Shown piece by piece: positions 9,150-18,040 of a stretch of DNA of 64,000 nt. Below the pieces are notes generated by a model, which searched no databases, had not been told where the DNA came from, and saw only the letters and a program-made list of their open reading frames with translations. Numbering within the stretch: position 1 is the stretch's first letter; the number at the start of each line of letters is the position of its first letter. This DNA comes from Martelella mediterranea (lineage in GTDB: Bacteria; Pseudomonadota; Alphaproteobacteria; Rhizobiales; Rhizobiaceae). The translations under genes and the position numbers were made by a program. The DNA lies in assembly GCA_003001975.1 (NCBI GenBank), contig PVUG01000008.1, forward strand, positions 62,001 through 126,000, read 5' to 3'.

Positions 9150-10592
9150 CTACAGGCTGTCTGTGCGCTCCGGGTCCGAACGGATATGATCGATTTCCCG
9201 GATCGTGCGGATCACCGTCAGCCGGGCGGTCAGCGTGGTCAGCGCGGCGATGATGACAATGGTCAGCAAAATGCCCGCATAGGCGCCCCAGCCGATCGAA
9301 ATCGAGCCGAACAGCGCCGTTGCCTGATCGGCTCCGGGGGTTGCCAGGAAACGCGCCTGCCAGAACCGCGCAATCACGAAGAACAGGCAGGCCAGCGCAC
9401 CGCCGAGAAACGCCCCCTTCAGCGCGACATTGAGGAAGTGGTTCTGGAACTGGCGCGCCACGAAACTGCCTTCGGCACCGACGAAATGCAGCACCTCGAC
9501 AATATCGCGGCTGCCCGAAAGCGCGCCGCGGGTGGCAAACACCACGGTCAGCACCATGGCCGAGAACACCAGCGCCATGACCGAAGCGCCGATTGTGGTC
9601 GTCGCATCCGCCATCGCGGAGAGCCGGTCCACCCATGCACGGTGATCGTCGAGATAGGCGCCGGGCACGGCACTTTGCAGCGCATCGGCCATCGCCGCGA
9701 AATCCGGCGGATTGTTTTCATCGATGGTGACGATCACCAGACGCGGCACCGGCAGTTCATCGAAATCAAGCCCGGTGCCCAGCCATGGTTCAAGCAGCCT
9801 TTCGGTTGCCGCCTCATCCACCACCTGCCCGTCAATCGTGCCGACGAACTGCAGCGCCACATCCCGGGCGTTGAGAAGCGCCTGGTTCATGTCGCGGCCC
9901 TCGGCGGGCTTGATCTGGATGGTGACCTCGCGGGAAATACCGCCCTGCCAGCTTGCCGCCGTGGCCCGCACCATGGAAACGCCGCCAAGTGTCAGACATG
10001 CCAGAAACGCCATGATCGCGATGACCGCCATCAGCGCGCGCGACTGAACATTGGAGGGCGGTACGATCGGCGTCGGCTTGCGGCTTGCCGAGCCGGCGAT
10101 CAGCGGTTTCCTGATGTTGCGTCTCGCGGCGGACACAGCATCGCCCGCTTTGGCTGTTGCCGGGCGCGCCTGCGGCGGGCGTTGCGTTGGCGCAGGCTTG
10201 TCGTTTAAGGGTGTTTCACGGGCTTCGGCGCGCGGCAGTGGCGGCCTGCCATCGGCAGGCGGGGTTGGCGGCGTTGGCGGCCGCTGCATCCTGGCCTGCC
10301 TTTCGGCGCGCTCTGCTTCGGCCTTTTCCCGTGCAGCCTTTGCCTCTGTGGCCCTTTGCTGTTCCTGCTCTTTCTGGCGGGCGGCGGCTTCCTGCTGCAT
10401 CTGTCGTTTTCGCGCCGCTTCGGCCTCGTGCACGCGGATTTCCTCGCGGCGGCGCTCCTCGAGGATCCGCGCCTCAAGCAGGCGTTCCTCGCGCGCACGC
10501 GCTTCGGCACGGCGGCGTTCTTCCTCGCGCTGGCGCTGAAGACGCTCTTCCTCCAGACGGGGATCGCGGATCGAGCGGGGCGGCCTAGTCAT
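9150..10592 (-). CDS. ftsX: cell-division ABC permease FtsX with long charged N-terminal extension
   Basis: FtsX is the membrane partner of FtsE and controls peptidoglycan hydrolases at the division septum. The C-terminal part shows the expected four-helix layout: a first helix near residues 187-207 (ALMAVIAIMAFLACLTLGG), a periplasmic domain with IKPAEGRDMNQALLNARDVAL, and three helices in the last 150 residues. Unusual is the N-terminal cytoplasmic extension of about 180 residues. Its first 110 are almost entirely Arg, Glu, Ala and Gln (coiled coil or single alpha helix), and a Pro-rich stretch follows. Family members without this extension are about 300 residues. The start overlaps the ftsE stop by eight bases. 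Confidence 0.9.
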   Translation of the reverse strand: MTRPPRSIRDPRLEEERLQRQREEERRRAEARAREERLLEARILEERRREEIRVHEAEAARKRQMQQEAAARQKEQEQQRATEAKAAREKAEAERAERQARMQRPPTPPTPPADGRPPLPRAEARETPLNDKPAPTQRPPQARPATAKAGDAVSAARRNIRKPLIAGSASRKPTPIVPPSNVQSRALMAVIAIMAFLACLTLGGVSMVRATAASWQGGISREVTIQIKPAEGRDMNQALLNARDVALQFVGTIDGQVVDEAATERLLEPWLGTGLDFDELPVPRLVIVTIDENNPPDFAAMADALQSAVPGAYLDDHRAWVDRLSAMADATTTIGASVMALVFSAMVLTVVFATRGALSGSRDIVEVLHFVGAEGSFVARQFQNHFLNVALKGAFLGGALACLFFVIARFWQARFLATPGADQATALFGSISIGWGAYAGILLTIVIIAALTTLTARLTVIRTIREIDHIRSDPERTDSL

Positions 10593-11250
10593 AGATATCG
10601 AGCCTTCCCTCCGACAGGATCATCCGCCGTGCAGCGTAACGATCCATCAGTGCGATATCGTGGGTCGCGATCACCACCGCCGTGCCCAGCCGGTTGAGTT
10701 CGACAAGCAGGCTGAGAATCCGCCGTGCCATCGGCGGGTCGACATTGCCGGTCGGCTCGTCGGCCAAAAGCACTTCCGGCTGGTCGATCAGGGCGCGCGC
10801 GATTGCCGCGCGCTGCTTTTCCCCGCCGGACAGCACCGGCGGGCGCACATGCAGCCGCTCACCGAGCCCGACCCATTTCAACAGCTCGATCACGTCATTG
10901 CGATAGGTCACTTCCTCCTTGCCGCGCACCCGCAGCGGCAGGGCCACATTTTCATAGGTCGTCATGTGGTCGAGCAGGCGAAAATCCTGAAACACGATGC
11001 CGACGCGGCGACGCAGCATCGGCAGTTCCTTGTGGGGAATGACGGCAACATCGCGGCCGAACAGGCGGATAAGACCGCGCGTCGGCTGTAATGCCATCAG
11101 CATCAGCCTAAGCAGCGTCGTCTTGCCGGCGCCCGACGGACCGGTGAGGAACTGGAAGGAATGTTTCGGGACATCGAATGTCAGGTCCCTGAGGACTTCC
11201 GGCCCCATTCCGTACCGGAGACCAACATTTTCAAACTGGATCAATGCCAT
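10585..11250 (-). CDS. ftsE: cell-division ATP-binding protein FtsE
   Basis: This is the ATPase subunit of the FtsEX complex. The Walker A motif is GPSGAGKT at residues 37-44, the ABC signature is LSGGEKQR, and Walker B with the catalytic glutamate is VLLADEPTGNVD. FDVPKHSFQFLTG and the MLRRRVGIVFQDFRLLDHMT Q-loop region match FtsE rather than a generic importer. Length 221 is standard. Its stop lies inside the start of ftsX, so the two subunits are translationally coupled. The roughly 250 bases between this start and hpt must hold divergent promoters. Confidence 0.95.
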   Translation of the reverse strand: MALIQFENVGLRYGMGPEVLRDLTFDVPKHSFQFLTGPSGAGKTTLLRLMLMALQPTRGLIRLFGRDVAVIPHKELPMLRRRVGIVFQDFRLLDHMTTYENVALPLRVRGKEEVTYRNDVIELLKWVGLGERLHVRPPVLSGGEKQRAAIARALIDQPEVLLADEPTGNVDPPMARRILSLLVELNRLGTAVVIATHDIALMDRYAARRMILSEGRLDIYD

Positions 11251-11502
11251 GGTGAGCAGGCAGCCTCGTCTTCTCGATCAGCGCCATTTTTACGCGATTA
11301 TGAATAACAGGAGGTGAACAGACCCGCAAAGGTGCATATGGTTCGGGGATTATCCACGGAGAAATGCAGGCTGTGGCAGGCGCTTTCCGGTGTTGCGATT
11401 GCCGCCCGCGTGCAAACCCACTAAAACCGGATACTCCCGACAGGCAATGACAGCGGCGCCCCGGCAGACCTGACCGGCGGCGTGCAGACAAGAGGAGCAC
11501 CC

Positions 11503-12045
11503 ATGCACGTCGTTCGCGGAAAGAATATCGAGGTCCTGTTTTCCACCGAGGAAATCGCCAGGCGCAACGAGGAGTTGGCGCTTGAAATTGCCAAGGGACC
11601 GGCAGAGGACCTGCTCGTCATCGCCATTCTCAAGGGCTCCTTCGTCTTTGCCGCGGATCTGATCCGCGCGCTGCACAAGATCGGCCTTGCGCCCGAAGTC
11701 GAGTTCATGACGCTTTCAAGCTACGGTACCGGCACGGTCAGCCGCGGCGTTCGCCTCGTCAAGGATATCGACAGCGTGGTGGAGGGGCGCGACGTTCTGC
11801 TGATCGACGATATCCTCGAATCCGGCCGGACCCTCAGATTTGCCCGCAACCTGATGCTGGAACGCGGTGCGGCCAATGTCTCGATCGCCGTCCTGCTCGA
11901 CAAGCAAAACAAACGCGAAGAGGTTCTGGAAGCCGATTACGCCGGTTTCCACTGCCCGGACCGCTTTGTCGTCGGCTATGGCATGGATGTCGCCTATGCC
12001 TTCCGCGAGCTTCCCTTTGTCGGCGTTATTACCGGTGATGCTTAA
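11503..12045 (+). CDS. hpt: hypoxanthine phosphoribosyltransferase
   Basis: The enzyme salvages hypoxanthine or guanine to IMP or GMP using PRPP. The PRPP-binding motif VLLIDDILESGRTL is intact, the DLLVIAILKGSFVFAADLIRAL segment precedes it, and the C-terminal base-binding DRFVVGYGMDVAYAFRELPF is typical. ATG 11503 is chosen over the in-frame ATG at 11482 because GAGGAGC lies immediately upstream and MHVVRGKNIEVLF is the usual N-terminus. The resulting length of 180 is standard. It stands between ftsE (divergent) and cpdR2. Confidence 0.94.
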   Translation: MHVVRGKNIEVLFSTEEIARRNEELALEIAKGPAEDLLVIAILKGSFVFAADLIRALHKIGLAPEVEFMTLSSYGTGTVSRGVRLVKDIDSVVEGRDVLLIDDILESGRTLRFARNLMLERGAANVSIAVLLDKQNKREEVLEADYAGFHCPDRFVVGYGMDVAYAFRELPFVGVITGDA

Positions 12046-12208
12046 CCAAGATTAAATCGCGGTAACATACCTTGTTAACTACATAAATCGCCATTTTTCG
12101 ATGTTTACTTCTCGCTAGGAAAGTTCTGGTGATCTCTATGGCAACAAAGCCCGGAACAATGGGCATGCCAACAGGGTTATGACAAGACAGAAAGAACTGG
12201 ACAGCGCC

Positions 12209-12568
12209 ATGGCGAGGATTTTGATCACGGAAGACGAAGAATCTCTGAGGGCATTTGTCGCCCGCGCGCTCAGGCTCGACGGCCATGAAACGGTCGAGGC
12301 CGGCGATGGCGCGGAAGGGCTGGAGTTGTTGTCTGCAAGTGACTACGACCTGCTGCTCTCGGATGTACGCATGCCGATCATGGACGGCATTGCGCTGGCC
12401 CATCAGGCAGCCAGCACCCATCCGGGCATGAAGATCCTGCTGATGACCGGTTTTGCCGAACAGCGCGAACGCGCCGACGACTTGATGGAAAAGATCGTCG
12501 ATGTCGTGCCCAAGCCTTTCGCCCTGCCGGATATCCGCAAGGCCGTGGCCCGGGCGCTGGCGGCCTGA
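12209..12568 (+). CDS. cpdR2: CpdR-type single-domain response regulator (CpdR2-like)
   Basis: This stand-alone receiver domain of 119 residues has the acidic pocket TEDEE at residues 7-11, the phosphoacceptor D52 in LLSDVRMPIMDG, and a conserved lysine in VVPKPFALPDI. It resembles CpdR, which in its unphosphorylated form delivers substrates to ClpXP and couples cell-cycle phosphorelay to proteolysis. A second, more canonical copy lies at 62805. Two CpdR paralogues are known in Sinorhizobium, and this one fits CpdR2. An ATG at 12179 would add ten residues; MARILITEDEE aligns better with the family start. Confidence 0.8.
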   Translation: MARILITEDEESLRAFVARALRLDGHETVEAGDGAEGLELLSASDYDLLLSDVRMPIMDGIALAHQAASTHPGMKILLMTGFAEQRERADDLMEKIVDVVPKPFALPDIRKAVARALAA

Positions 12569-12609
12569 GCAGCATCAGAGCCGGCAGCCTGTTTGTCGAC
12601 GAACCTGTC

Positions 12610-12745
12610 TTCCGCCTCCGGGTCTTCCTCGGGCTTGACCCGAGGATCCAGGGCCACACGACCCGAGTTCACGAAAACTCTTCATACTCAAGGGCTTGAG
12701 CAAAATGGATGCTCGGGTCAAGCCCGAGCATGACTCCTGTGGGGG
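12610..12745. repeat. palindromic mosaic repeat of the 'DPRVKPEDD' type
   Basis: The gap between cpdR2 and the SDR gene contains two related palindromes: CCTCGGG-N5-CCCGAGG at 12627-12645 and ATGCTCGGG-N5-CCCGAGCAT at 12709-12731. Both are built around the same CGGG(C/T)(T/C)(T/A)GACCCGA-like core in opposite orientation. Read through in one frame they give the peptide LDPRVKPEEDPEAE, a well-known false ORF made by an intergenic repeat widespread in alphaproteobacteria. The exact family name is not certain. It may also act as a bidirectional terminator between the convergent genes. Confidence 0.65.
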
Positions 12746-12844
12746 ATTCGTGGCGGGTTTCAATCTGCCCGCCTCCGGCTTTGTCATCAGTCTGAGCCGC
12801 AGCCCTGAAAAAGGACTGCGACCTTCTCGTTCCATCCGCTCGTT

Positions 12845-13600
12845 TTACTGCGCGGCGTAACCGCCATCCACCAGATGGTAGCTGCCGGTGACGAAGGAGG
12901 CGTCTTCCGACAGCAGGAAGGCCGTGAGGCTGGCGACTTCATCTGCCGTGCCAAGTCTCCCGATCGGATGCAGCGCAACCAGACCTTCGATCTCGTCCGG
13001 CTCCAGATTATCGTCAAGCAGCGGGGTGCGGATAAAGCCGGGGCCGACCGCATTGATGCGGATGCCGCGTTTGGAATATTCGAGCGCCGCGGACTTCGTC
13101 ATCCCGATCACCGCATGTTTCGACGCGACATAGGCGGGGGCCGTCGAAAAACCGTTGGTTCCGAGAATCGATGACATGTTGACGATCGAGCCGCCGCCGG
13201 ATGCCTCGATGGCCGCAAGCTCATACTTCATGCAATAGAACACCGCATGCAGGTCAACATCGAGCACCTTGTGCCATGCGTCGATGTCGTAATCGCCGAT
13301 CGGCTCGGAAGGGCCGCCGATGCCGGCATTGTTGACCGCGCCGTAAAGGCCGCCATAGCTATCCACCGCGAAACGCACCATCGCTTCCACGGCCCCGGCA
13401 TCACCCACGTCAACGGCGAAGGCCGCGGCCTTGCCGCCGGATTTCTCGACGTCGGCGACGGTTTTCTTCGCATGGTCCTCATTAAGGTCCGCGACAACCA
13501 CATTGGCGCCCTCGCCCGCCAGAAGGTGTACGCAGGCCTCGCCAATGCCGGATGCGCCGCCGGTTACGATGATGGTCTTGTTTTCAAATCTCCTGGACAT
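12845..13600 (-). CDS. SDR family NAD(P)-dependent oxidoreductase
   Basis: This classical short-chain dehydrogenase has 251 residues. The cofactor motif TGGASGIGE is near residues 13-21, the NNAG motif lies in AVNNAGIGGPSEP, and the catalytic Tyr/Lys are in PAYVASKHAV with an upstream serine in NMSSILG. The C-terminus ends in the VTGSYHLVDGGYAAQ segment. Substrate is unknown; the family includes 3-oxoacyl reductases and sugar-alcohol dehydrogenases. ATG 13600 is preferred over 13615 because GAGGAG precedes it at correct spacing. No operon partner is evident. Confidence 0.88.
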   Translation of the reverse strand: MSRRFENKTIIVTGGASGIGEACVHLLAGEGANVVVADLNEDHAKKTVADVEKSGGKAAAFAVDVGDAGAVEAMVRFAVDSYGGLYGAVNNAGIGGPSEPIGDYDIDAWHKVLDVDLHAVFYCMKYELAAIEASGGGSIVNMSSILGTNGFSTAPAYVASKHAVIGMTKSAALEYSKRGIRINAVGPGFIRTPLLDDNLEPDEIEGLVALHPIGRLGTADEVASLTAFLLSEDASFVTGSYHLVDGGYAAQ

Positions 13601-13692
13601 AACGATACTCCTCAATACCGAAGCGCCGATATGGGCGCTTGGAATCAGGTAGCCTCGGAAGACTGCTTTTTAAAGGCGCAGGGGTGCAAAAG

Positions 13693-16308
13693 TCAGTTCT
13701 GCGACCGGGGTTCCAGCAACCGCTCCAGATAGGGCGGTTCGGAGGGCAGCGGGGCCTGTTCATTGAGGCGCTCGCGGATGGCATCGAGGATTTCACGGGC
13801 GCGTTCGACGGTAAACTCATCCGGCACCTGAACATCATTGCCGAAATCAAACCCGTCGGCACCGGGATTGCGGCCAAGCGGGTCGCGGCCGGTCTGGTTG
13901 CCCCAGCCGGTCTGGCCGTTCGGCCCCTGCTGACCCTGCCCCTGGCCTTGCGCCATCATCGCATTCATCATCTGCTGGGCGCCCTGGCGCAGCGCTTCCA
14001 GCGCATTGCCCTGGCCCTCGAGCGCGCCCGAGCCTTCGCCCTCGCCAAGCGATTCGGCGGCACCATCCATCGCCTCGCCGGCACGGTCGAAGCCATCGGC
14101 GGGCGGCATGCCGAGTTCGGACAGCTTCTGCTGCATTTCACCCAGTTGTTCCGAAAGCGCCTGCTGCTGCTCCTGAAGCTGACGCAGCGCCTCGCGCAAT
14201 TCCTCCGCCGTCATATCCTGCGGCGAGCGCTCGCCACCGGCCTCACCCTGCTGTTCGCCGTTCTGGTCAGGCGGCGGATCGCCCCATTGCTCACGGTCGC
14301 GCAGTTGCTGGTCGAGTTCGAAGGTCTCGTTCATCAGCCGCTGCTGTTCCTGGATCAGCTCGCCAAGCCTGTCGACCTGTTCGCGCATTTCGGAATTCTG
14401 CTGCCCGCCCTGCTGCGCGGTGGACGACGGCGGCTGGATGTTGTTCATCATCCGCTGCAGTTCCGACAAAAGCTGCTGGGCGGCAGCCCGGTCACCGGAC
14501 CGGGCAAGGTTTTCCAGCTGGTTGAGCAGGTTGTCGAGATCGCGCTGGCGCAATGCCTGCTGCTGGCCCTGCTGCATGTCGGATGGCTGCATCCGCTCGG
14601 CCATTTCCGAGAGGTATTCCTGCATCGCCTGGCGCAGTTCCTCCATCAGCTGAGCAATTTCCGCATCGGAAGCGCCGTCGCGCAGGGCTTCGCTCAGCGC
14701 ATCCTGTGCCTCGCGCAGCCGCCGTTCGGCCTCCGACAATTCGCCGTCCTCGATACCGGTCGCGATTTCCCAGAGGTAATCCGCGGTATCGCGGTAGCTC
14801 TCCTCGTCACGGGCCAGAAGCATGCGCGTCTGGGCCGACTTGATCAGCAGATATTGCGTGATATCCGGAATGGTTTCTTTCGGACGCAGCGTGATTGCGG
14901 CGCTGTATTGCAGCGCCTCGGGCATGGCGCGGGTGTCGAGCGCGAAAATCTGCCGCTGTTCGGCAACCGAGCCGGCCAGAAGATTGTAGAACGGGCGCGC
15001 GGGCAGCACCGTTTCAAACGGCGCGCTGCGGGCAACATGGCCGGCCGCATCTTCCGCAATCAGCGTGATCGTGACCGGCTTGCCGGAAAGCGGGTGTTCG
15101 GTCAGATTGCGACTGGTAAAGGCGGAATGATCCTCGCTGGAACGCGATGGCATGTTCAGCGGAAATTCCGGCAGCGGGTAAAGCGGTTTGGCGTCCTCAT
15201 CGACATCGCCCGCCGGGGCGATTTCGGCACGGGCGGCCGTCACCCCGTAATCGTCGGAAACTGTATATTCGAGCTCCAGCGCGCCGTTTGCCGCTGCTTT
15301 CGGCTCTCCCTTGAAGGCGATCACCGGCATCGCATCCGGCACGACGCCGATCGCCCATTGCCGGCCGGCAGCATCCAGCACGCCGCTTGCAGAAAGCGTG
15401 AAACTCGCGCTGCGCATCAGTTCGCCGTCTTCGGCCTCGTCCGGCGCCTGCGCCTGATCCGCCTCATCCGGCGTAAAGGATATCGGCGCATCGGCCCCCT
15501 CGCCCGAAAGACGAACCGTCAGCATGGAGCCTTCGGGGATCGCGTCGATCTGATCGGCCCCTTCGGCCTGAAGATAGACCGGGGCCTTGCGGGTATAGGG
15601 CGGCGGCGAAATCCAGGCATCGAACCGCAGCGCCAGCACGGCCGCGCCCTCCTCCGCCGGCGGCAGGAAGGCATCGGCAAGCCTGCCGGACCCCGTCGCG
15701 CCTGCATAGAAGAACGCCACGAACAGAAGAAGCACGGGAACGGCGCGCAAGCCATACGGATCAACGGCGGAAAGGTCGGGACGGGCAAGCCCGCTGTCGA
15801 TCGCGCCGAGTTTTTCGGCCATGCGCCGCTGATGCGCCTGCCAGAGCGCCATCGCCTCGGGCGTTTCGCGCGCGGGCCTGTCGCCGGCAACCGAAATCAC
15901 CTGATGCGCGAGCCCATTCTCGCCCTCAAGCCGCCGCTCGGCCTCGGCGCGCGTGGGGTTTCTGAAACGGCGCAACGGCCAGAAACCGGCAACGAAACCA
16001 CCGGCCAGCAGCAGAAGAAGAACGATCCTGAGCGCAAACGGGATGGCATGAAACAGGCCGAGCCATGACAGCGCGAGATAAAGCGCCACAAAGCAGGCGG
16101 GCCAGAGCAAGCCCGGCAACAGCCGCTCGACAGCAAGATTGAAGCGGGCAACAGCGCGCTTGCGGGCGATACGCCGCATCAGTGCTTCGCCTTCCCGGCC
16201 CCGGTCAGGCGCTTGTGTTCCGGTGTCGTGCATACCAGCGGTCATAGGCCCTGTCTGTCGCGCCCGAAGGCGGCGGCGTGAGCGTGAACGTTTCAAAAAA
16301 CATAGCAC
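13693..16308 (-). CDS. TIGR02302/DUF4175 family large membrane protein
   Basis: This is a protein of up to 871 residues. Two or three hydrophobic helices lie in the first 110 residues (LLPGLLWPACFVALYLALSWLG and ALRIVLLLLLAGGFVAGFW), and one more is near 190. A long soluble region follows. Its last 250 residues are extremely rich in Gln, Glu and Gly, with coiled-coil heptads such as LEELRQAMQEYLSEMAERMQ. This architecture matches the alphaproteobacterial TIGR02302 family of unknown function. The true start is uncertain because several in-frame ATGs fall within the first 45 codons. It lies upstream of no obvious operon partner; lysA follows on the same strand beyond a 70-base gap. Confidence 0.82.
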   Translation of the reverse strand: MLCFLKRSRSRRRLRARQTGPMTAGMHDTGTQAPDRGREGEALMRRIARKRAVARFNLAVERLLPGLLWPACFVALYLALSWLGLFHAIPFALRIVLLLLLAGGFVAGFWPLRRFRNPTRAEAERRLEGENGLAHQVISVAGDRPARETPEAMALWQAHQRRMAEKLGAIDSGLARPDLSAVDPYGLRAVPVLLLFVAFFYAGATGSGRLADAFLPPAEEGAAVLALRFDAWISPPPYTRKAPVYLQAEGADQIDAIPEGSMLTVRLSGEGADAPISFTPDEADQAQAPDEAEDGELMRSASFTLSASGVLDAAGRQWAIGVVPDAMPVIAFKGEPKAAANGALELEYTVSDDYGVTAARAEIAPAGDVDEDAKPLYPLPEFPLNMPSRSSEDHSAFTSRNLTEHPLSGKPVTITLIAEDAAGHVARSAPFETVLPARPFYNLLAGSVAEQRQIFALDTRAMPEALQYSAAITLRPKETIPDITQYLLIKSAQTRMLLARDEESYRDTADYLWEIATGIEDGELSEAERRLREAQDALSEALRDGASDAEIAQLMEELRQAMQEYLSEMAERMQPSDMQQGQQQALRQRDLDNLLNQLENLARSGDRAAAQQLLSELQRMMNNIQPPSSTAQQGGQQNSEMREQVDRLGELIQEQQRLMNETFELDQQLRDREQWGDPPPDQNGEQQGEAGGERSPQDMTAEELREALRQLQEQQQALSEQLGEMQQKLSELGMPPADGFDRAGEAMDGAAESLGEGEGSGALEGQGNALEALRQGAQQMMNAMMAQGQGQGQQGPNGQTGWGNQTGRDPLGRNPGADGFDFGNDVQVPDEFTVERAREILDAIRERLNEQAPLPSEPPYLERLLEPRSQN

Positions 16309-16378
16309 GCTTTATGACGATAGCGAGGAGGCCGCGCCAAATTCGTAAAAATCCGCCTTCAAAACTTGGCGAGCGGGA

Positions 16379-17641
16379 TCACATCCAGTCCGGCAGCGAA
16401 TCCAGGCCGATCAGGTCTTCATAACTGCCGCGCGGACGGATGACATGATAGCGGTCGCCATCGACCAGCACTTCCGGCACCAGAAGGCGGGTATTGTATG
16501 TGCCCGCCTGCACCGCGCCATAGGCGCCGGCTGTCGAAACCGCCAGAAGATCGCCCGGTTCCGGCCGGCCCATTTCACGCGAGAGCGCCAGATAATCGCC
16601 GGTCTCGCAGACCGGGCCGACGACATCGGCCGTCATCCGCTCAGCCTTCGGGTTCGGCACCACCGGACGGATTTCGTGATGGGCTTCATAAAGTGTCGGG
16701 CGAATGAGGTCGTTCATCGCACCGTCGACGATCACGAAGCTCTTGGCTTCCGCATCCTTCACGTAAAGCACTTCGGTGACGAAAATACCGGCATTGCCGG
16801 CAATCATCCGGCCTGGCTCGGCAACAATCCGGCAGTCGAGACCGGCCAGTTCTTCACGGATGATCGCGGCATAGGCCGTCGGCTCCGGTGGCGGATCATT
16901 GTCGAAATGATAGGGAATGCCGAGGCCGCCGCCGACATCGACATGATCGATCGCGTGCCCCTGTTCCCTGAGTTTCAGGACCAGCGCCTTCATCAGCCGA
17001 AAGGCATCGCGGAAGGGCACAAGCTCGGTGATCTGGCTGCCGATATGCATGTCGATCCCGGTCACGCGGATGCCGGGCAGTTCTGCCGCGCGGGCATAAA
17101 CGGCCTCGGCACGGGTAAAGGCAATGCCGAACTTGTTTTCCTTCTTGCCGGTCGAAATCTTCGCATGCGTCTTGGCATCCACATCCGGATTGATGCGGAA
17201 GGACACCGGCGCGATCATGCCCTTCGCCACGGCGCGGGCGTTGAGAACCTCAAGCTCCGGCTCGGATTCGACATTGAAGCAGTAGATGCCCGTTTCCAGC
17301 GCAAAATCGATCTCTCGCACGGTCTTGCCGACACCGGAAAACACGATTTTTTGCGGGCTCACGCCGGCGGCCAGCGCGCGGCGCAACTCGCCTTCGGAAA
17401 CGACATCCATGCCAGCCCCGAGACCGGCCAGCATTTTCAGGATCGCCTGGTTGGAATTGGCCTTGACCGCATAGCAGACCAGCGCATCCGAACCGGCAAA
17501 GGCTTCGGCAAAGACCTTGTAGTGGCGCGAAAAGGTCGCCGTGGAATAGCAATAGAACGGCGTCCCCACGGCTTCGGCAATCGCCGGAATGGAAACACCC
17601 TCGGCATAAAGCACGCCGTCGCGATACTCGAAATGGTTCAC
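16379..17641 (-). CDS. lysA: diaminopimelate decarboxylase
   Basis: The enzyme converts meso-diaminopimelate to L-lysine, the last step of lysine synthesis. It is a fold-III PLP enzyme. The PLP lysine is K60 in CYAVKANSNQAI, the glycine-rich phosphate-binding site is in DVGGGLGIPY, and the C-terminal active-site region GPVCETGDYL supplies the catalytic cysteine and glutamate. Length 420 is standard. The gene follows the small lipoprotein gene by about 15 bases and argH lies upstream, a conserved rhizobial argH-lptM-lysA arrangement. Confidence 0.95.
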   Translation of the reverse strand: MNHFEYRDGVLYAEGVSIPAIAEAVGTPFYCYSTATFSRHYKVFAEAFAGSDALVCYAVKANSNQAILKMLAGLGAGMDVVSEGELRRALAAGVSPQKIVFSGVGKTVREIDFALETGIYCFNVESEPELEVLNARAVAKGMIAPVSFRINPDVDAKTHAKISTGKKENKFGIAFTRAEAVYARAAELPGIRVTGIDMHIGSQITELVPFRDAFRLMKALVLKLREQGHAIDHVDVGGGLGIPYHFDNDPPPEPTAYAAIIREELAGLDCRIVAEPGRMIAGNAGIFVTEVLYVKDAEAKSFVIVDGAMNDLIRPTLYEAHHEIRPVVPNPKAERMTADVVGPVCETGDYLALSREMGRPEPGDLLAVSTAGAYGAVQAGTYNTRLLVPEVLVDGDRYHVIRPRGSYEDLIGLDSLPDWM

Positions 17642-17656
17642 GAAAAAAGACCTGGC

Positions 17657-17950
17657 CTAGTTGATGAGGGAATCGAGAAAGAAGGTATCGGGCTCGCCAG
17701 TGGCAGTGGAAGCCGGTTCGCTGATGGCGGCATCCGGCCCGTTATTGATGACATTGTTGCCGGAGCCGTCGAAGACAACCGGTTTGTCGTTCGGCGCGAT
17801 CTGGATGGCCGGCGTGTTTGCATCACGCGCCTCGCGCTCGGCCTGCTGGGGCGTTGCCGGGGGCACTTCCAGCGGGCCGCGACGCCCACAGGCCGTCAGC
17901 GCCAGCGCGCTTGCCAATAATGCCGCAACGGCAATCCTGTCTTTTCTCAT
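17657..17950 (-). CDS. lptM: LptM (YifL)-like small lipoprotein
   Basis: This short lipoprotein of 97 residues starts MRKDRIAVAALLASALALTACGRRGPLE. The lipobox cysteine is directly followed by GRRGPLE, the diagnostic motif of the YifL/LptM family, which in E. coli assists maturation of the LPS translocon LptD. The rest is low-complexity and Pro/Asn-rich. A longer ORF reaches to 18028, but the ATG at 17950 gives a proper lipoprotein signal. It sits between argH and lysA on the same strand. In enterobacteria the homologue also neighbours diaminopimelate genes, supporting the call. Confidence 0.8.
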   Translation of the reverse strand: MRKDRIAVAALLASALALTACGRRGPLEVPPATPQQAEREARDANTPAIQIAPNDKPVVFDGSGNNVINNGPDAAISEPASTATGEPDTFFLDSLIN

Positions 17951-18040
17951 GGCGTGTTCCACCGCAAGCCTTTTCAAAACCCGATCTTCTCCCTGATAGC
18001 CGATCAGGGAGAACTTGTGCACCCTCAAACGCGCAGGAAA

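Noticed and set aside
12042..12060. TTAA-N6-TTAA as a CtrA box upstream of cpdR2
   Set aside because: The consensus spacing is seven bases and the site overlaps the hpt stop codon; the match is too weak to claim.
12403..12672. Minus-strand frame containing LDPRVKPEED
   Set aside because: The peptide is the known false product of an intergenic palindromic repeat and partly antisense to cpdR2.
13639..16068. 809-codon open frame on the plus strand
   Set aside because: It is antisense to the TIGR02302 gene and made of repeated low-complexity residues mirrored from it.
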